From contig NZ_WWCM01000007.1 of NCBI RefSeq assembly GCF_009857915.1, positions 1 to 64,000 of the forward strand: DNA of 64,000 bases, read 5' to 3'. Source of the DNA: Duganella qianjiadongensis (GTDB lineage: Bacteria; Pseudomonadota; Gammaproteobacteria; Burkholderiales; Burkholderiaceae_D). Each line of letters opens with the position of its first letter. Position 1 is the stretch's first letter. The notes below the pieces were generated by a model that ran no database searches, was not told where the DNA came from, and worked only from the letters and a program-made list of their open reading frames with translations. Positions 34,743 through 44,073 of this stretch are shown piece by piece. The translations under genes and the position numbers were made by a program.

Positions 34743-36280
34743 AAGCCGGGCAGGTCGCGCAGGCCTGCCCGTACCGCCCGCAGGTCTGCCGGCTGCTCGG
34801 CCTGGAGTGCGCGCAGGTAGCCACGCGCAAAGGCGATATGGGCTGCTGCCGCATGCTGTTCTTGGCCCAGTTGCTGCAGCAGACGCTCGGCCACCACCAG
34901 ATCGTTATGCCGGCCCAGCTCTTCCTGCGTGGTTTCCAGCGTCGCCAGATATTTGCGCAGCGCCTTGCCGCGATACAGCGTGCGGAAGAATTCCAGTGCA
35001 TAGCGGGCCTGCTTGGCGGCGATGCGCGTACTGTGCATGCTGGCTGCATCCGTCTCGCTCATGCGCTTGGCCCGCTTGAGCAGGGCTTTATGCAGACGCT
35101 GCATGGTGTGGCGGGAAAATTCTGCTGCGCTGGTGCTGCCATCATTCATGCCGCTCACCATGCCTGCGCCTGTACCAGTACTGGTGCTGGCGCCGGCAGC
35201 GCTGCCGGTAATCAGCCAGTATCCCGTCTGTAGCAGCAAACGCGTGTAGCGCGGCGATTGCAATGCCTGTGCCGCTTGCTGCCTGTGCGCTACCACCTGT
35301 TGCTGCACCAGCGCCGGCAGATCATGCAGTCCGCCCGGTCCGCCGGGGCTGGCCTGTACGCGGGCCAGCGTGGCGCTGCCTAGCACTTCCCAGTCGCGCG
35401 CATGGCCCAGCACCTGTGCCAGCCAGCGCCAGTCGTCCCTGATCTGCCCGGGGCAGGGCGCCGCGCCGCGGAACAGTTTGAGCGCCGAGCGCAGACGGCG
35501 CACGCCCACGCGCATCTGGTGCAGCGCTTCGCCATGGTCGGTATGAATCACGGCCTGCTCGTTGTCCTGTACTTGCTGCAGGCAGTTGAAAAATATGGCG
35601 TGGCGCGCTTGTGCCAGCGTGGCGTCGGTGGCCAGCGTCAGCGGGCGGGCATGGCACGCCTGCGTGCCGGTCTGGCGGCACAGGCTGTAACCACGCTGGG
35701 CCTTGTTGATGTTACTGAGCTGTAGCGGCAGGCGTTCCAGCAGCTGCAGGGCCAGGGCGAACAGATGTTCCGGCTTGCCTTGCTTGAGTTCCAGTTCGAT
35801 CTCGTTGACGGGCACTTGCTGGCCGTGCCGTTCGATATGGCCGCAATCGAGCACTAGTTCGATCTGGCTGCCGGCAAAATCGAGTTGCCAGATTTCGCGT
35901 TCGACGATGACGGCAAACAGCGCTTCCAGCCGTGGCTTGAGCTGCGCTGCTGCCAGTACTTCCAGCCAGTGCGCATCCTTGCCGATCAGCCTGCGTAGCT
36001 TGCCCAACTGCGGCCATGGCCGGCTGACGGGACCTTCCCATTCATTGCGCTGGTGCAGACCGTTCTGCACGCTGCCGCCAGCCTTCATGGTCTGTACCCA
36101 GACGCCATCTTCCTTGCGCACGCGCAGGCCCGCGCCGTGGCGCAGCAGGTGCAGGTCGGGCGTATCGAAATAATGCGCCACCAGTTGCTGGCTGCGCGTA
36201 GCGAGGCCTGCCAGCAAAGGGTGCTGGCGTAGCGTTTGATTGTCTTCCGGCGCGAGCAGGAGTTTGAGTTCGACTTCCAT
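34739..36280 (-). CDS. CYTH-CHAD protein, inorganic triphosphatase-like
   Basis: 513 residues. The ATG at 36278-36280 gives MEVELKLLL, the E-x-E-x-K signature of the CYTH domain that hydrolyses triphosphates. Basic and acidic tunnel residues recur (about 1-200). A CHAD domain (about 240-500) with conserved histidines (HQMRVGVRRLRSALKLFRG, HSTRIAAKQARYALEFF) likely binds polyphosphate. Architecture matches YgiF-type enzymes. It ends convergent with the LysE gene and follows gluQ closely. Confidence 0.9.
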   Translation of the reverse strand: MEVELKLLLAPEDNQTLRQHPLLAGLATRSQQLVAHYFDTPDLHLLRHGAGLRVRKEDGVWVQTMKAGGSVQNGLHQRNEWEGPVSRPWPQLGKLRRLIGKDAHWLEVLAAAQLKPRLEALFAVIVEREIWQLDFAGSQIELVLDCGHIERHGQQVPVNEIELELKQGKPEHLFALALQLLERLPLQLSNINKAQRGYSLCRQTGTQACHARPLTLATDATLAQARHAIFFNCLQQVQDNEQAVIHTDHGEALHQMRVGVRRLRSALKLFRGAAPCPGQIRDDWRWLAQVLGHARDWEVLGSATLARVQASPGGPGGLHDLPALVQQQVVAHRQQAAQALQSPRYTRLLLQTGYWLITGSAAGASTSTGTGAGMVSGMNDGSTSAAEFSRHTMQRLHKALLKRAKRMSETDAASMHSTRIAAKQARYALEFFRTLYRGKALRKYLATLETTQEELGRHNDLVVAERLLQQLGQEQHAAAAHIAFARGYLRALQAEQPADLRAVRAGLRDLPGF

Positions 36281-36284
36281 GGAG

Positions 36285-37196
36285 CTAGTGTAGCGCAGCT
36301 TGCAGTTGGATGAGCGCCGCCCATGCAGGGATGGCGCGCTGCCAGAATTCATCGATGCTGGCAGCGCCAATGTCGAGGCCGAGGAAGCGTGCCGCAGGAA
36401 TCAGTGCATGCTGCAGCAGCTGTTCGGCAGGTACGCCCTGATCGAAAGCGGTGGCGCCGGTCTGCTTGGAGAGCTTGTCGCCCTGTGCATTGCACACCAC
36501 CGGCACATGCAGATAACGCGGCTGCGGCAGGCCCAGCACCTGCTGCAGATATAGCTGGCGCGGGGTGGAGTCGAGCAGGTCGGCGCCGCGCACGATGTCG
36601 GTAATCCCCTGCGCGCCATCGTCCACCACCACGGCCAGCTGGTAGGCCCAGTAGCCATCGGCACGCCGGATGATGAAGTCGCCGACTTCGTCGGTCAGGT
36701 CCTGCTGCACATGGCCGGCCCAGCGGTCGTCGAAGGCGAGCACGCAGTGCGGTTCCACCGGCACTTTCAGACGCAGCGCACGGGCGCTTTTGCCAGCGGC
36801 CAGACCGTGGCGGCAGGTGCCCGGATAGATCAGCGTCTGCGCCTGCCGGCCGCGCAGGCTGGTTTGCGAATCGGCGATTTCGCGGCGCGAGCAGCCGCAG
36901 GGGTAGACCAGATCGCCCAGCTGGAGCAGGGCCTGTTCATAAAGTGCCGTGCGTTCCGTCTGGCGTGTGAGTTCGCCGTCCCAGTGCATGCCGCAGCGTT
37001 GCAGCGAGCTGACGATGTGCTGCTCGGCACCGGCCACATTGCGGTCGCCATCGACATCTTCGATACGCAGCAGCCACTGGCCGTGGTGGGCGCGGGCGTC
37101 CAGATAGCTGGCCATAGCGGCCACCAGCGAGCCGAGATGCAGCGGGCCGGTAGGCGAGGGCGCGAAGCGGCCGATATAGGGTGGGCGGTCTGTCAT
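36285..37196 (-). CDS. gluQ: Glutamyl-Q tRNA(Asp) synthetase
   Basis: 303 residues. It activates glutamate without tRNA and attaches it to queuosine in the anticodon of tRNA-Asp. The catalytic core has GRFAPSPTGPLHLGSL (HIGH-type), LRIEDVDGDRN, and a zinc site of Cys residues YPCGCSRREI with PGTCRHG. It lacks the anticodon-binding domain of GltX, which distinguishes GluQ-RS. The KMSKS-like loop is GDKLSKQTGA. The following CYTH-CHAD gene starts 5 bp downstream. Confidence 0.93.
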   Translation of the reverse strand: MTDRPPYIGRFAPSPTGPLHLGSLVAAMASYLDARAHHGQWLLRIEDVDGDRNVAGAEQHIVSSLQRCGMHWDGELTRQTERTALYEQALLQLGDLVYPCGCSRREIADSQTSLRGRQAQTLIYPGTCRHGLAAGKSARALRLKVPVEPHCVLAFDDRWAGHVQQDLTDEVGDFIIRRADGYWAYQLAVVVDDGAQGITDIVRGADLLDSTPRQLYLQQVLGLPQPRYLHVPVVCNAQGDKLSKQTGATAFDQGVPAEQLLQHALIPAARFLGLDIGAASIDEFWQRAIPAWAALIQLQAALH

Positions 37197-37283
37197 GCCG
37201 CCATTTTAGCGCGGCGATGGTCTACAATGTACGCGCGGCAAAATTACCCAGTCCGCCCACAATACTTAAGAACTCAGGAAATC

Positions 37284-38927
37284 ATGCAAAAAATGACCCC
37301 CTCCTATCTTGCTTGCGCCGTGGCTATGAGTCTGGCGCTGGCATTCCCTGTTCATGCTGGCAGCGGCAATAACGGCGGCACTGCCGTCAAGGAAGCACCG
37401 CTGCGCGCCCATCTGGCCTTTCTCGCCAGCGACGTACTGGAAGGCCGCGGTACTGGCCAGCGCGGTGCCGATCTGACGGTAGCCTACCTCGAAGCACAGA
37501 CACAGGCACTGGGCCTGAAGCCGGGCAATGGCGACAGCTTCCGTCAGTCCGTCATGATCGCCGGCGTCAAGACCGATGCTGCAGCCAGCACGCTGGCACT
37601 GCAGGCTGGTGGTCAGGCGCTGCCTATCCGTTTCGGTGACGACTGGGTGTTCGCTCCGGGCGATGCCACTGCCACCCACAGCTTCGACAGCGATCTGGTA
37701 TTCGTCGGCTACGGCATCACGGCACCGGACGAGCAGTGGAACGATTTCAAGGGCGTGGACCTGAAGGGTAAAACGCTGGTGGTGATGGTCAACGACCCGC
37801 AGCCAACGGCCGAACAGCCTAACCGTTTCAATGGCAAAGGCCTCACCTATTATGGCCGCTGGACCTACAAGTTCGAAGAAGCACGCCGTCAGGGCGCAGC
37901 CGGTGTGCTGCTGATCCACACCACGCCATCGGCCTCGTACGGCTGGAGTGTGATCCAGAACAGCTGGTCCGGCGTCGAGCGCTTCCAGCTGGCCGCTGGC
38001 ACGCTGGGCACCCAGCTGCAAGGCTGGATGACGGAAGCCACCGCCAAGGCGCTGTTCTCGGCAGCTGGGCAGGATCTCGATGCGCTGCGCGCTGCGGCGG
38101 AACGCAAGGACTTCAAGCCCGTGCCGCTGGCCGCAAAACTGACCGGCACCATGCAGGCCGCCGTGCGCAAGGTCGAGCAGTTCAACGTGGCTGCGGTCGT
38201 GCCGGGCACCGATCCCAAGCTGAAAGACGAAGTAGTGATCTACAGCGCGCACTGGGACCATCTGGGCAAGCAGGGCGACGCGACGGGCGGCAAGGATGTG
38301 ATCTTTAACGGTGCAGTGGATAACGCTTCCGGTTCGGCAGCGCTGCTGGCGATGGCACAGGAAGCCATCCGCATTCCGGCCAAGCGCAGCCAGATGTTCC
38401 TGTGGGTGGCGGCGGAAGAGCAGGGCCTGCTCGGTAGTGCGGCCTATGCCGCAGCGCCACTGTGGCCGCTGGCGAAGACGGCTGCTAACCTGAATCTGGA
38501 TAGTCTGAACTTTGTCGGCGCTACGCGCGACATCGGCACGCAAGGCAGCGAACGCACGGAACTGGGCACGCTGGCTGCCTCCACGGCCAAGGCCATGGGC
38601 ATGCGCATCGCCGATGCCGAGCCGGATCTGGCGGGCGGCTACTTCCGCAGCGATCACTTCAACTTCGCCAAGAACGGTGTGCCGGCCTTCTCGATCGAAT
38701 CGGGCCGCGATTACATCAAGGACCCTGCTGCTGCCAAGGCCAAAGCTGCTGCCTACGGCCCGCGCTACCATCAGGTGACGGATGAATACGATGCCAGCTG
38801 GGATCTGTCGGGCATGGTGCAGACCGCACAGTACACGCTCAATCTGGGCCGTCTAATTGCCAACGGCGCCAAGCTGCCCGAGTGGAAAGCGGGCGACGCC
38901 TTCGCCCAGCCGCGCAACAAGAAGTAA
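37284..38927 (+). CDS. M28-family metallopeptidase, exported
   Basis: 547 residues with signal peptide (about 24 residues, ending VHAGS). A PA domain lies in the middle (about 130-280). The zinc aminopeptidase core has SAHWDHLG (near residue 320), DNASGSAALLAMAQ (346), VAAEEQGLLGS (378), LNLDSLNFVG (403) and SDHFNFAKNG (457), giving all five metal ligands. It would remove N-terminal residues or carboxypeptidate secreted peptides. The real ATG is at 37284; an apparent in-frame extension to 36711 lies opposite gluQ and has no protein character. It ends at a strong hairpin shared with the next gene. Confidence 0.93.
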   Translation: MQKMTPSYLACAVAMSLALAFPVHAGSGNNGGTAVKEAPLRAHLAFLASDVLEGRGTGQRGADLTVAYLEAQTQALGLKPGNGDSFRQSVMIAGVKTDAAASTLALQAGGQALPIRFGDDWVFAPGDATATHSFDSDLVFVGYGITAPDEQWNDFKGVDLKGKTLVVMVNDPQPTAEQPNRFNGKGLTYYGRWTYKFEEARRQGAAGVLLIHTTPSASYGWSVIQNSWSGVERFQLAAGTLGTQLQGWMTEATAKALFSAAGQDLDALRAAAERKDFKPVPLAAKLTGTMQAAVRKVEQFNVAAVVPGTDPKLKDEVVIYSAHWDHLGKQGDATGGKDVIFNGAVDNASGSAALLAMAQEAIRIPAKRSQMFLWVAAEEQGLLGSAAYAAAPLWPLAKTAANLNLDSLNFVGATRDIGTQGSERTELGTLAASTAKAMGMRIADAEPDLAGGYFRSDHFNFAKNGVPAFSIESGRDYIKDPAAAKAKAAAYGPRYHQVTDEYDASWDLSGMVQTAQYTLNLGRLIANGAKLPEWKAGDAFAQPRNKK

Positions 38928-38959
38928 GCAGCACGCCAGCACGCGCTGGCGTCAGGAAA

Positions 38960-38990
38960 ACGGCGGACAGTAGCCGATACTGTCCGCCGT
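38960..38990. terminator. Bidirectional terminator
   Basis: A 13-bp perfect stem (ACGGCGGACAGTA / TACTGTCCGCCGT) with a 5-base loop between convergent genes. The minus strand shows TTTTCC after it and the plus strand TTGCTGTTT, so it can end both transcripts. Confidence 0.88.
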
Positions 38991-39015
38991 TGCTGTTTCT
39001 GCTGCCAGAGCGGTC

Positions 39016-39729
39016 TTAGTGGTGGAACGAGACGGTGATGGTGGTGCCCGTCAGGTCGATGCCGCGGATGGCGATGCTGCCGAAGCTAGGCCCTTCCGAT
39101 CCCTTGACGCGGATGTTATCGAAATTGATTTCACCGATAGAGGACGGCATGGCGAGCGTCAGCGAACCATCCTTGTTGATGGTGGCAGTGGCTTTGCTGG
39201 GATCGTAGACCACATTCTTCATGCTGGTATCGGCTTCCAGAAAACCCAGCACGGGATTGACGATCTTGGCCATGTCGCCTATCACTTCCAGCCCGTTATG
39301 CTTGGCATCCTTGACGGCGTTGACCAGCTGGTCGCTCAGACCCTGCGCCGAAGTGTCACCGAGTTCCTCTTCGCTCATGGCCTGCAGGCCGGGGCGCTCG
39401 TTGATCTGCATGCCGCGCTGGTCCTTGCTCAGCATGACAGGCGTGCCGATGGCCAGCGAAGGCAGGGCCTGGGCGGCATAGCCTTCCAGCGGCGCCAGCA
39501 GCGAGGTAGCGATGGCTGCGGCCATACGCAGACGGCGCTGCTTGCGCAGAGCGTCTTCGATGTGCTGCTGGGTGATGAGGTTAAGCTCGGCAAAAATGTC
39601 ACCGAGCCGCTGGCCCGTTTTGCGCTGGGTTTCAATTGCATGCGCCAGCTGTTCTTCCGTAATCAGCTTCTGTTTAACCAGCAGCTGACCCAGCATCGAT
39701 TTATTCTGGGTATTCGACAACCATCCCAT
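39016..39729 (-). CDS. MshEN-like domain fused to a secreted-protein tail (FilA-like)
   Basis: 237 residues. Residues 1-66 contain two repeats of the MshEN type (MLGQLLVKQKLITEEQLAHA and RLGDIFAELNLITQQHIEDA), which in some ATPases bind c-di-GMP; the second Gly of each repeat is replaced here. Then a hydrophobic segment (MAAAIATSLLAPLEGYA, 69-85). The C-terminal half has MSEEELGDTSAQG and ends FGSIAIRGIDLTGTTITVSF with HH. Both the motif and the tail match the exported proteins encoded across the divergent promoter. It is the last gene of a six-gene operon. I recall FilA of Acinetobacter as similar but cannot confirm. Confidence 0.7.
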   Translation of the reverse strand: MGWLSNTQNKSMLGQLLVKQKLITEEQLAHAIETQRKTGQRLGDIFAELNLITQQHIEDALRKQRRLRMAAAIATSLLAPLEGYAAQALPSLAIGTPVMLSKDQRGMQINERPGLQAMSEEELGDTSAQGLSDQLVNAVKDAKHNGLEVIGDMAKIVNPVLGFLEADTSMKNVVYDPSKATATINKDGSLTLAMPSSIGEINFDNIRVKGSEGPSFGSIAIRGIDLTGTTITVSFHH

Positions 39730-39750
39730 CGCTGTTCTCCTGTGTTGTTT

Positions 39751-40752
39751 TTATGCCGACTTGCGGGGCAGGCCAGCCTGTAGCGATTCCGGTTCCGGCC
39801 CTGATTGATGTGCCATATGCACAATATCCGAAGGCGCCATACCGAACCAGCGCTTGCAGGCGCGGTAGAACGCACTCGGTTCCGAGAAGCCGAGCTGGAA
39901 GCTTAGCATTTTTAGCGACAATTCCCCGCAACTGAGCGACTGGCGTGCCAGTTCGCGTCGGGTATCGTCCACCAGACTGGTAAAGCTGGTGCCTTCTTCG
40001 GCCAGCCGGCGCTGCAGCGTGCGTTCGCTCATCATCAGCTGGGCAGCCACATCGTCGCGGTGCGGCGGGCCTTTCGGTAGCAGGCTGGCCAGCAGGGCCT
40101 GTACTTTGGCGCTGAAGGTGGGCGGCTCGGCTTTGGCCAGCGATGCCAGCACCGGTGCGCCGCTGCCTGCGGCCAGCGGCGGATTGGCCGGCAGCGCCAT
40201 CACCAGATCGGTATCGGAAAATTCCATCACGTTCTGCGGCATGTTGAACTTGACGGGGCAGCCGAAAGTCTCCTGGTAGATGTGGGCATTGGCCGGCTCG
40301 GGGAAGGTGTATTCCACCACCACCGGCGCGATGTCGTCGCGGCCTGCAGCGCAGCGCAGTGAGCGCAGCAGCACGCACCAGACGAAGTCGTAGCGTTGCT
40401 GCGGCACCACGCGCTGGGCGCCGGGCAGCAGCAGCCCGACGCGGGTATTGCCATGACAGCGTTCGATCGAACTTTGCACCGTAGGCGAAACCAGCATGAT
40501 GTGGCCCATCACGCCCAGCCAGCCCAGCCGGTGCGGCGAGGAGATCTTCAGGCCGATCAGCGGATCGCCCGATTGCGCCACCACCAGTTCCCACAGGTGG
40601 CTCAGTTTATCGGATAGCGTCAGCGCATCGCAGGCCAGACCTTCGCCTTCGCTCAGGCCAGCTTCGGCAAACAGTGCATCAGCCGCAACGCCGGAACTGG
40701 TCAGGCGCGATTTGACGCCACGTACCAGATGCAGGGCGGACGAGTAGCTCAT
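39751..40752 (-). CDS. AraC-family transcriptional regulator
   Basis: 333 residues. The N-terminal ligand domain resembles the Arabinose_bd type found in OruR/ArgR-like members (LWELVVAQSGDPLIGLKI). The C-terminal DNA-binding pair of helix-turn-helix motifs is DDVAAQLMMSERTLQRRLAE followed by SLKMLSFQLGFSEPSAFYRAC. Its start overlaps the DUF2059 stop by ATGA, so it is coupled within the operon. It is the obvious candidate to control the divergent 45 kb promoter region. Confidence 0.85.
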   Translation of the reverse strand: MSYSSALHLVRGVKSRLTSSGVAADALFAEAGLSEGEGLACDALTLSDKLSHLWELVVAQSGDPLIGLKISSPHRLGWLGVMGHIMLVSPTVQSSIERCHGNTRVGLLLPGAQRVVPQQRYDFVWCVLLRSLRCAAGRDDIAPVVVEYTFPEPANAHIYQETFGCPVKFNMPQNVMEFSDTDLVMALPANPPLAAGSGAPVLASLAKAEPPTFSAKVQALLASLLPKGPPHRDDVAAQLMMSERTLQRRLAEEGTSFTSLVDDTRRELARQSLSCGELSLKMLSFQLGFSEPSAFYRACKRWFGMAPSDIVHMAHQSGPEPESLQAGLPRKSA

Positions 40753-41297
40753 GGCGTTACCGCAGCACGCAAGCGCAGGCCGATTTTTTCTTTCAGGCCC
40801 TGCAGTTTAGGATCGATCACGGCGCGGGTATCGGCGGCTACGCCTTCGCCCAGCGTCTTCTGCATTTCCGGCAGCATGTTCTCGAATTTTTTCTTCACGG
40901 GCGATTCCAGAATCGCGATCAGCTGGCGCAATTCTTCGTCGCTGAAGCGCTCGGCCAGCAGCGGCGCGATCTTGGCCTGTATCAGCTTGTCGGCGCTGGC
41001 TTTGGTGATGGGCGTGGCATCGGCCATGAAAGCCTTGGCTTCGTTGACGATGTCGACCATGGCAGCGTCGCGCTTTTCCGGTGCGGCGCGGCCTTGCAGC
41101 ATGGCGCGCGCTTGCTGCACGGCGTCGCCGACCGGCACTTGCAGCATGGACTGGCCGATATTGTCGGGGTTCCACAGCTTCAGCACCTGTTCGACCAGCG
41201 CCTGTTTGGATGGCGCGGCCGGTGCAGCATAGGCGCCGGCGCAGGCTGCGCTCAGGGCCAGTACCAGCAGGCTGCGGGTGAGGATGGGTGTGCTCAT
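40749..41297 (-). CDS. DUF2059-type exported protein
   Basis: 182 residues with signal peptide (LLVLALSAACAGAYAA). The mature part is helical. The conserved segment is FSDEELRQLIAILESPVKKK then FENMLPEMQ, typical of DUF2059. Such proteins are periplasmic of unknown role. It follows the FadL-like gene by 18 bp and overlaps the AraC gene by 4 bp. Confidence 0.8.
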   Translation of the reverse strand: MSTPILTRSLLVLALSAACAGAYAAPAAPSKQALVEQVLKLWNPDNIGQSMLQVPVGDAVQQARAMLQGRAAPEKRDAAMVDIVNEAKAFMADATPITKASADKLIQAKIAPLLAERFSDEELRQLIAILESPVKKKFENMLPEMQKTLGEGVAADTRAVIDPKLQGLKEKIGLRLRAAVTP

Positions 41298-41315
41298 AGT
41301 TTGCTCCTTCTACAA

Positions 41316-42950
41316 TCAGAAACGCTTGTTGATTTCAAATCCGACATAGCGCACGTGGATATCGCCGTTGACGTTCTGTCCGGCGTACGGGTTATAAATA
41401 ATGTTCAGGAAGTTGCTGCAGTTGAGGTTGCAGTCAGTGTTGGCCGGCACGTTGTAGCGGCCTTTCATATACGAGCCGGTGACACTGATATCCATGTTCT
41501 TGCTGACTTTGAAGTTCAGACCTGCGCTGAGCAGTTTGGTATTGGGCAGCGGTGCCAGCAAGTCGATTTTGTCGTTGGGCACAGAGGTCTTGCGCGGTTC
41601 GAAGCCGAAGCGCAGGGTCAGACGGTCCATCGGGTAAAGCTGCAGGCCGTAGGCAAAATTCACCAGACTCCGGTAGCCGCGCGGGATCACTAGCTTGCCC
41701 GAATCGGGTATGCCGTACAGGCGCGCCACTTCCAGCAGCTTGATGCTCTGGTCGAACTGGAAGCGCAGCGCATCCCATTCGCTCCAGCGCGCATAGCTGG
41801 CATCGACATTGAGCTGCACCAGATTGATAGGGCGCAGCTTGATGCCTACCTGCAGATGGGAAGGGAAGGGAATGATGGCGCTCATATTGCCCTTCTGGGT
41901 GGCCGGAATCGAACTGGGGAAGCCCAGCGTGGCGCCCGCGATCGGCCCGAGCAGACTGGCGTTCATGCCGCGCACGAAATTGCGCAGCATGGGTTCCGTG
42001 TCGAACTGGTAGTAGCCTGTGTAATGGGTTTTCGAGCCGCCCTGGTACACCACGCCCAGCGCGAAGCGGGGATTAGGCTCCCACAGCACGCCGAGGTTGA
42101 GCGTGGGATCGAACGGCGCCGTCATTTCGAGGCGCATATTGGCGGCTTTCTTGAACGGGCTGACCATGCCGTCCTTGCCGCCGCCGCACACGCCGAAGCC
42201 CAGCACGTCGATGATGTTGCCGCCGTCCTCGGGACACCAGCCTTTCTGCAGCTGGCCGAATACGCCCAGCAGCTCATTGGGGAAACGCATATTGGTGTCG
42301 ACCACGAAGGCAGCGTGGGCAATCGGCACGGCGACGCCGAAACGCAGCGTATCGGAATATTTGTAGCCGACCGAGGGCGACAGATACACCAGCCGCTGGA
42401 TCTGTTCCTTGCGGCCCTGATACTGGCCCGGATCGTTGGGATCGGTGGTGCGGTCCAGACTCATGGCCTGCGACATATAGCTGTCGGTGGCAAAGGTCCA
42501 TGGCGAGCCGGCCTTGTTCCATGCCATGCCCACGCCGGGCACGGCCACGGCAGGCAGCCGCCAGCCCGGCACGCCGTAGCCGGGCACGAACATGATCTGG
42601 CGCACCGGCCCCGTGCTGGTATTGGAGAGCGGATCGTCGCGCCAGCCGCCGATGTCGAAATTCGGTCCCGGCGTAAAGCTGGCCGAGGTGCGGATCGAGG
42701 CGACGAAGTTGTGGATGCTTTCGCTGTCGCCGCTCAGGCGCGCCAGTCCGGCCGGATTGAAGTGGATCGACGCGATGCCGGGCGGATCGGCCGTGACGGC
42801 ATTGCCGAGCGACATGGCGACCACGCTGGTGGTCAGGTTTTCCGTCAGCGCTGCCTGCGTCGCTTGCGGCCACAGGACCGCAGCGGCGGCAAGCGCGCCT
42901 GCCACGGCAAGGGCTGCCGGGTGCGGGCGTAAGGTGGCGTGCGGGTTCAT
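41316..42950 (-). CDS. FadL/OmpP1-type outer-membrane channel
   Basis: 544 residues with a signal peptide (about 33 residues, ending TQAA). The mature N-terminus has NAVTADPPGIASIHFNPAGL, the N-x-A-x-x-x-x-N-P-A-G-L hatch signature of FadL-type hydrophobic channels. It ends with an aromatic residue (EINKRF) as outer-membrane barrels do. In this operon it may serve a surface-protein system rather than fatty-acid uptake; that is context only. Confidence 0.85.
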   Translation of the reverse strand: MNPHATLRPHPAALAVAGALAAAAVLWPQATQAALTENLTTSVVAMSLGNAVTADPPGIASIHFNPAGLARLSGDSESIHNFVASIRTSASFTPGPNFDIGGWRDDPLSNTSTGPVRQIMFVPGYGVPGWRLPAVAVPGVGMAWNKAGSPWTFATDSYMSQAMSLDRTTDPNDPGQYQGRKEQIQRLVYLSPSVGYKYSDTLRFGVAVPIAHAAFVVDTNMRFPNELLGVFGQLQKGWCPEDGGNIIDVLGFGVCGGGKDGMVSPFKKAANMRLEMTAPFDPTLNLGVLWEPNPRFALGVVYQGGSKTHYTGYYQFDTEPMLRNFVRGMNASLLGPIAGATLGFPSSIPATQKGNMSAIIPFPSHLQVGIKLRPINLVQLNVDASYARWSEWDALRFQFDQSIKLLEVARLYGIPDSGKLVIPRGYRSLVNFAYGLQLYPMDRLTLRFGFEPRKTSVPNDKIDLLAPLPNTKLLSAGLNFKVSKNMDISVTGSYMKGRYNVPANTDCNLNCSNFLNIIYNPYAGQNVNGDIHVRYVGFEINKRF

Positions 42951-42971
42951 GGCAGCGCGGTCCGCTCAGGC

Positions 42972-44021
42972 TTAGAAGTTGAGCGGCATGTTCATGCCGA
43001 CTGTCATGTTGGGCGAATCCGGCGTCAGACCGATACCCACCGTCAGGTTGATGGTGGTTTTAGGCGAGATGCGGTAGCCCAGACCCATATTGAGCAGACT
43101 GGAGGTCTGCATATGGGTTTTGGCTTCCAGCCCGTCGGCGAAGCGCAGCTTGGAGCCGGCCGAAATCGCCTGCTGGAAGGACAGTGTGGTGGAAATGCCA
43201 TACGACAGCGCGTAGGCAAAGCCCATGCCGAAGCCTACGGTTTTACCGGGCTGCACGCGGGTCAGGATACGGGTGCCATTCACCTGCCACAGGTTCTTGG
43301 CCGGCGCGCTGGCGGTGAAGTTCAGCGAGCCGAACAGTGCGACCGGATCGACGATGCGGTTCACGCTCAGACCGCCCGTAAAGGCGGCCACGCCGCTGCC
43401 GGTGGCTTCGCCGCTGCCGGCGATGATCTTGAACGGGCTGCGTCCGGTCGGCAGGCGCAGATTGCTGGTCAGGGTCACGCCGGGACGGTCGCGCTTGGCC
43501 TCGAACGGCTGCCAGCGTGCGCCCAGTGCCAGATCGCCTAGCGAATTGGAGGCGCCGTTGGACAGGTTGTTGTCCGAGTAGCGCGAGATGAAGGGCATGG
43601 TGACATTGCCGGTCAGGTTGTCGAGCAGGCCGTAGTCCACCGAGAAGGTATTGGTGACGCTGTGCGAGCTGGTGTTCTCGATGTTGAACAGGGTGGCACT
43701 GCCGTTGGCCAGATCGGTGACGATGCGTTCTTCGCCTACGTAGGAGTAGGTGATGTCGTAGGTCACGGCCACCTGCTTGCGGCGGATCAGCGAGTACTGT
43801 TTGTCCACTGCCGTCAGGGTCTGCTGCAGCAGGGCGCTCTGGTCGCCTTCGCCTTCTTTCTTGGCCAGTGCATCGCGCGCGGCGTCAGCGCTGGCCGGTG
43901 CGGCGCCCGGTGCCGGTGCGGGTGGCGTGGTGTTGAGCTGGGCAAAGGCCGGTGCGGCGGTCAGCGCGCCAAGAGCGAGGGCGAGAGGAAGGGCGAGGGA
44001 CGGGGTGGTCGGGAACTTCAT
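42972..44021 (-). CDS. Outer-membrane beta-barrel protein
   Basis: 349 residues with signal peptide (ending APAFAQ) and a Pro/Ala-rich linker. After a short helix the protein alternates hydrophobic strands and ends MNMPLNF, a terminal Phe as needed by the BAM machinery. It resembles proteins labelled transporter in fil-like clusters. It lies 22 bp before the FadL-like gene and 52 bp after the C39 gene. Confidence 0.75.
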   Translation of the reverse strand: MKFPTTPSLALPLALALGALTAAPAFAQLNTTPPAPAPGAAPASADAARDALAKKEGEGDQSALLQQTLTAVDKQYSLIRRKQVAVTYDITYSYVGEERIVTDLANGSATLFNIENTSSHSVTNTFSVDYGLLDNLTGNVTMPFISRYSDNNLSNGASNSLGDLALGARWQPFEAKRDRPGVTLTSNLRLPTGRSPFKIIAGSGEATGSGVAAFTGGLSVNRIVDPVALFGSLNFTASAPAKNLWQVNGTRILTRVQPGKTVGFGMGFAYALSYGISTTLSFQQAISAGSKLRFADGLEAKTHMQTSSLLNMGLGYRISPKTTINLTVGIGLTPDSPNMTVGMNMPLNF

Positions 44022-44073
44022 GGTGGATCATCCTTGTGAGAGTGGGCTGGGCGCTGCGGTGGCTGATAGGGTT

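Noticed and set aside
36711..37283. N-terminal extension of the M28 peptidase frame
   Set aside because: This portion is opposite gluQ, has no protein-like composition, and the signal peptide begins at the ATG at 37284.
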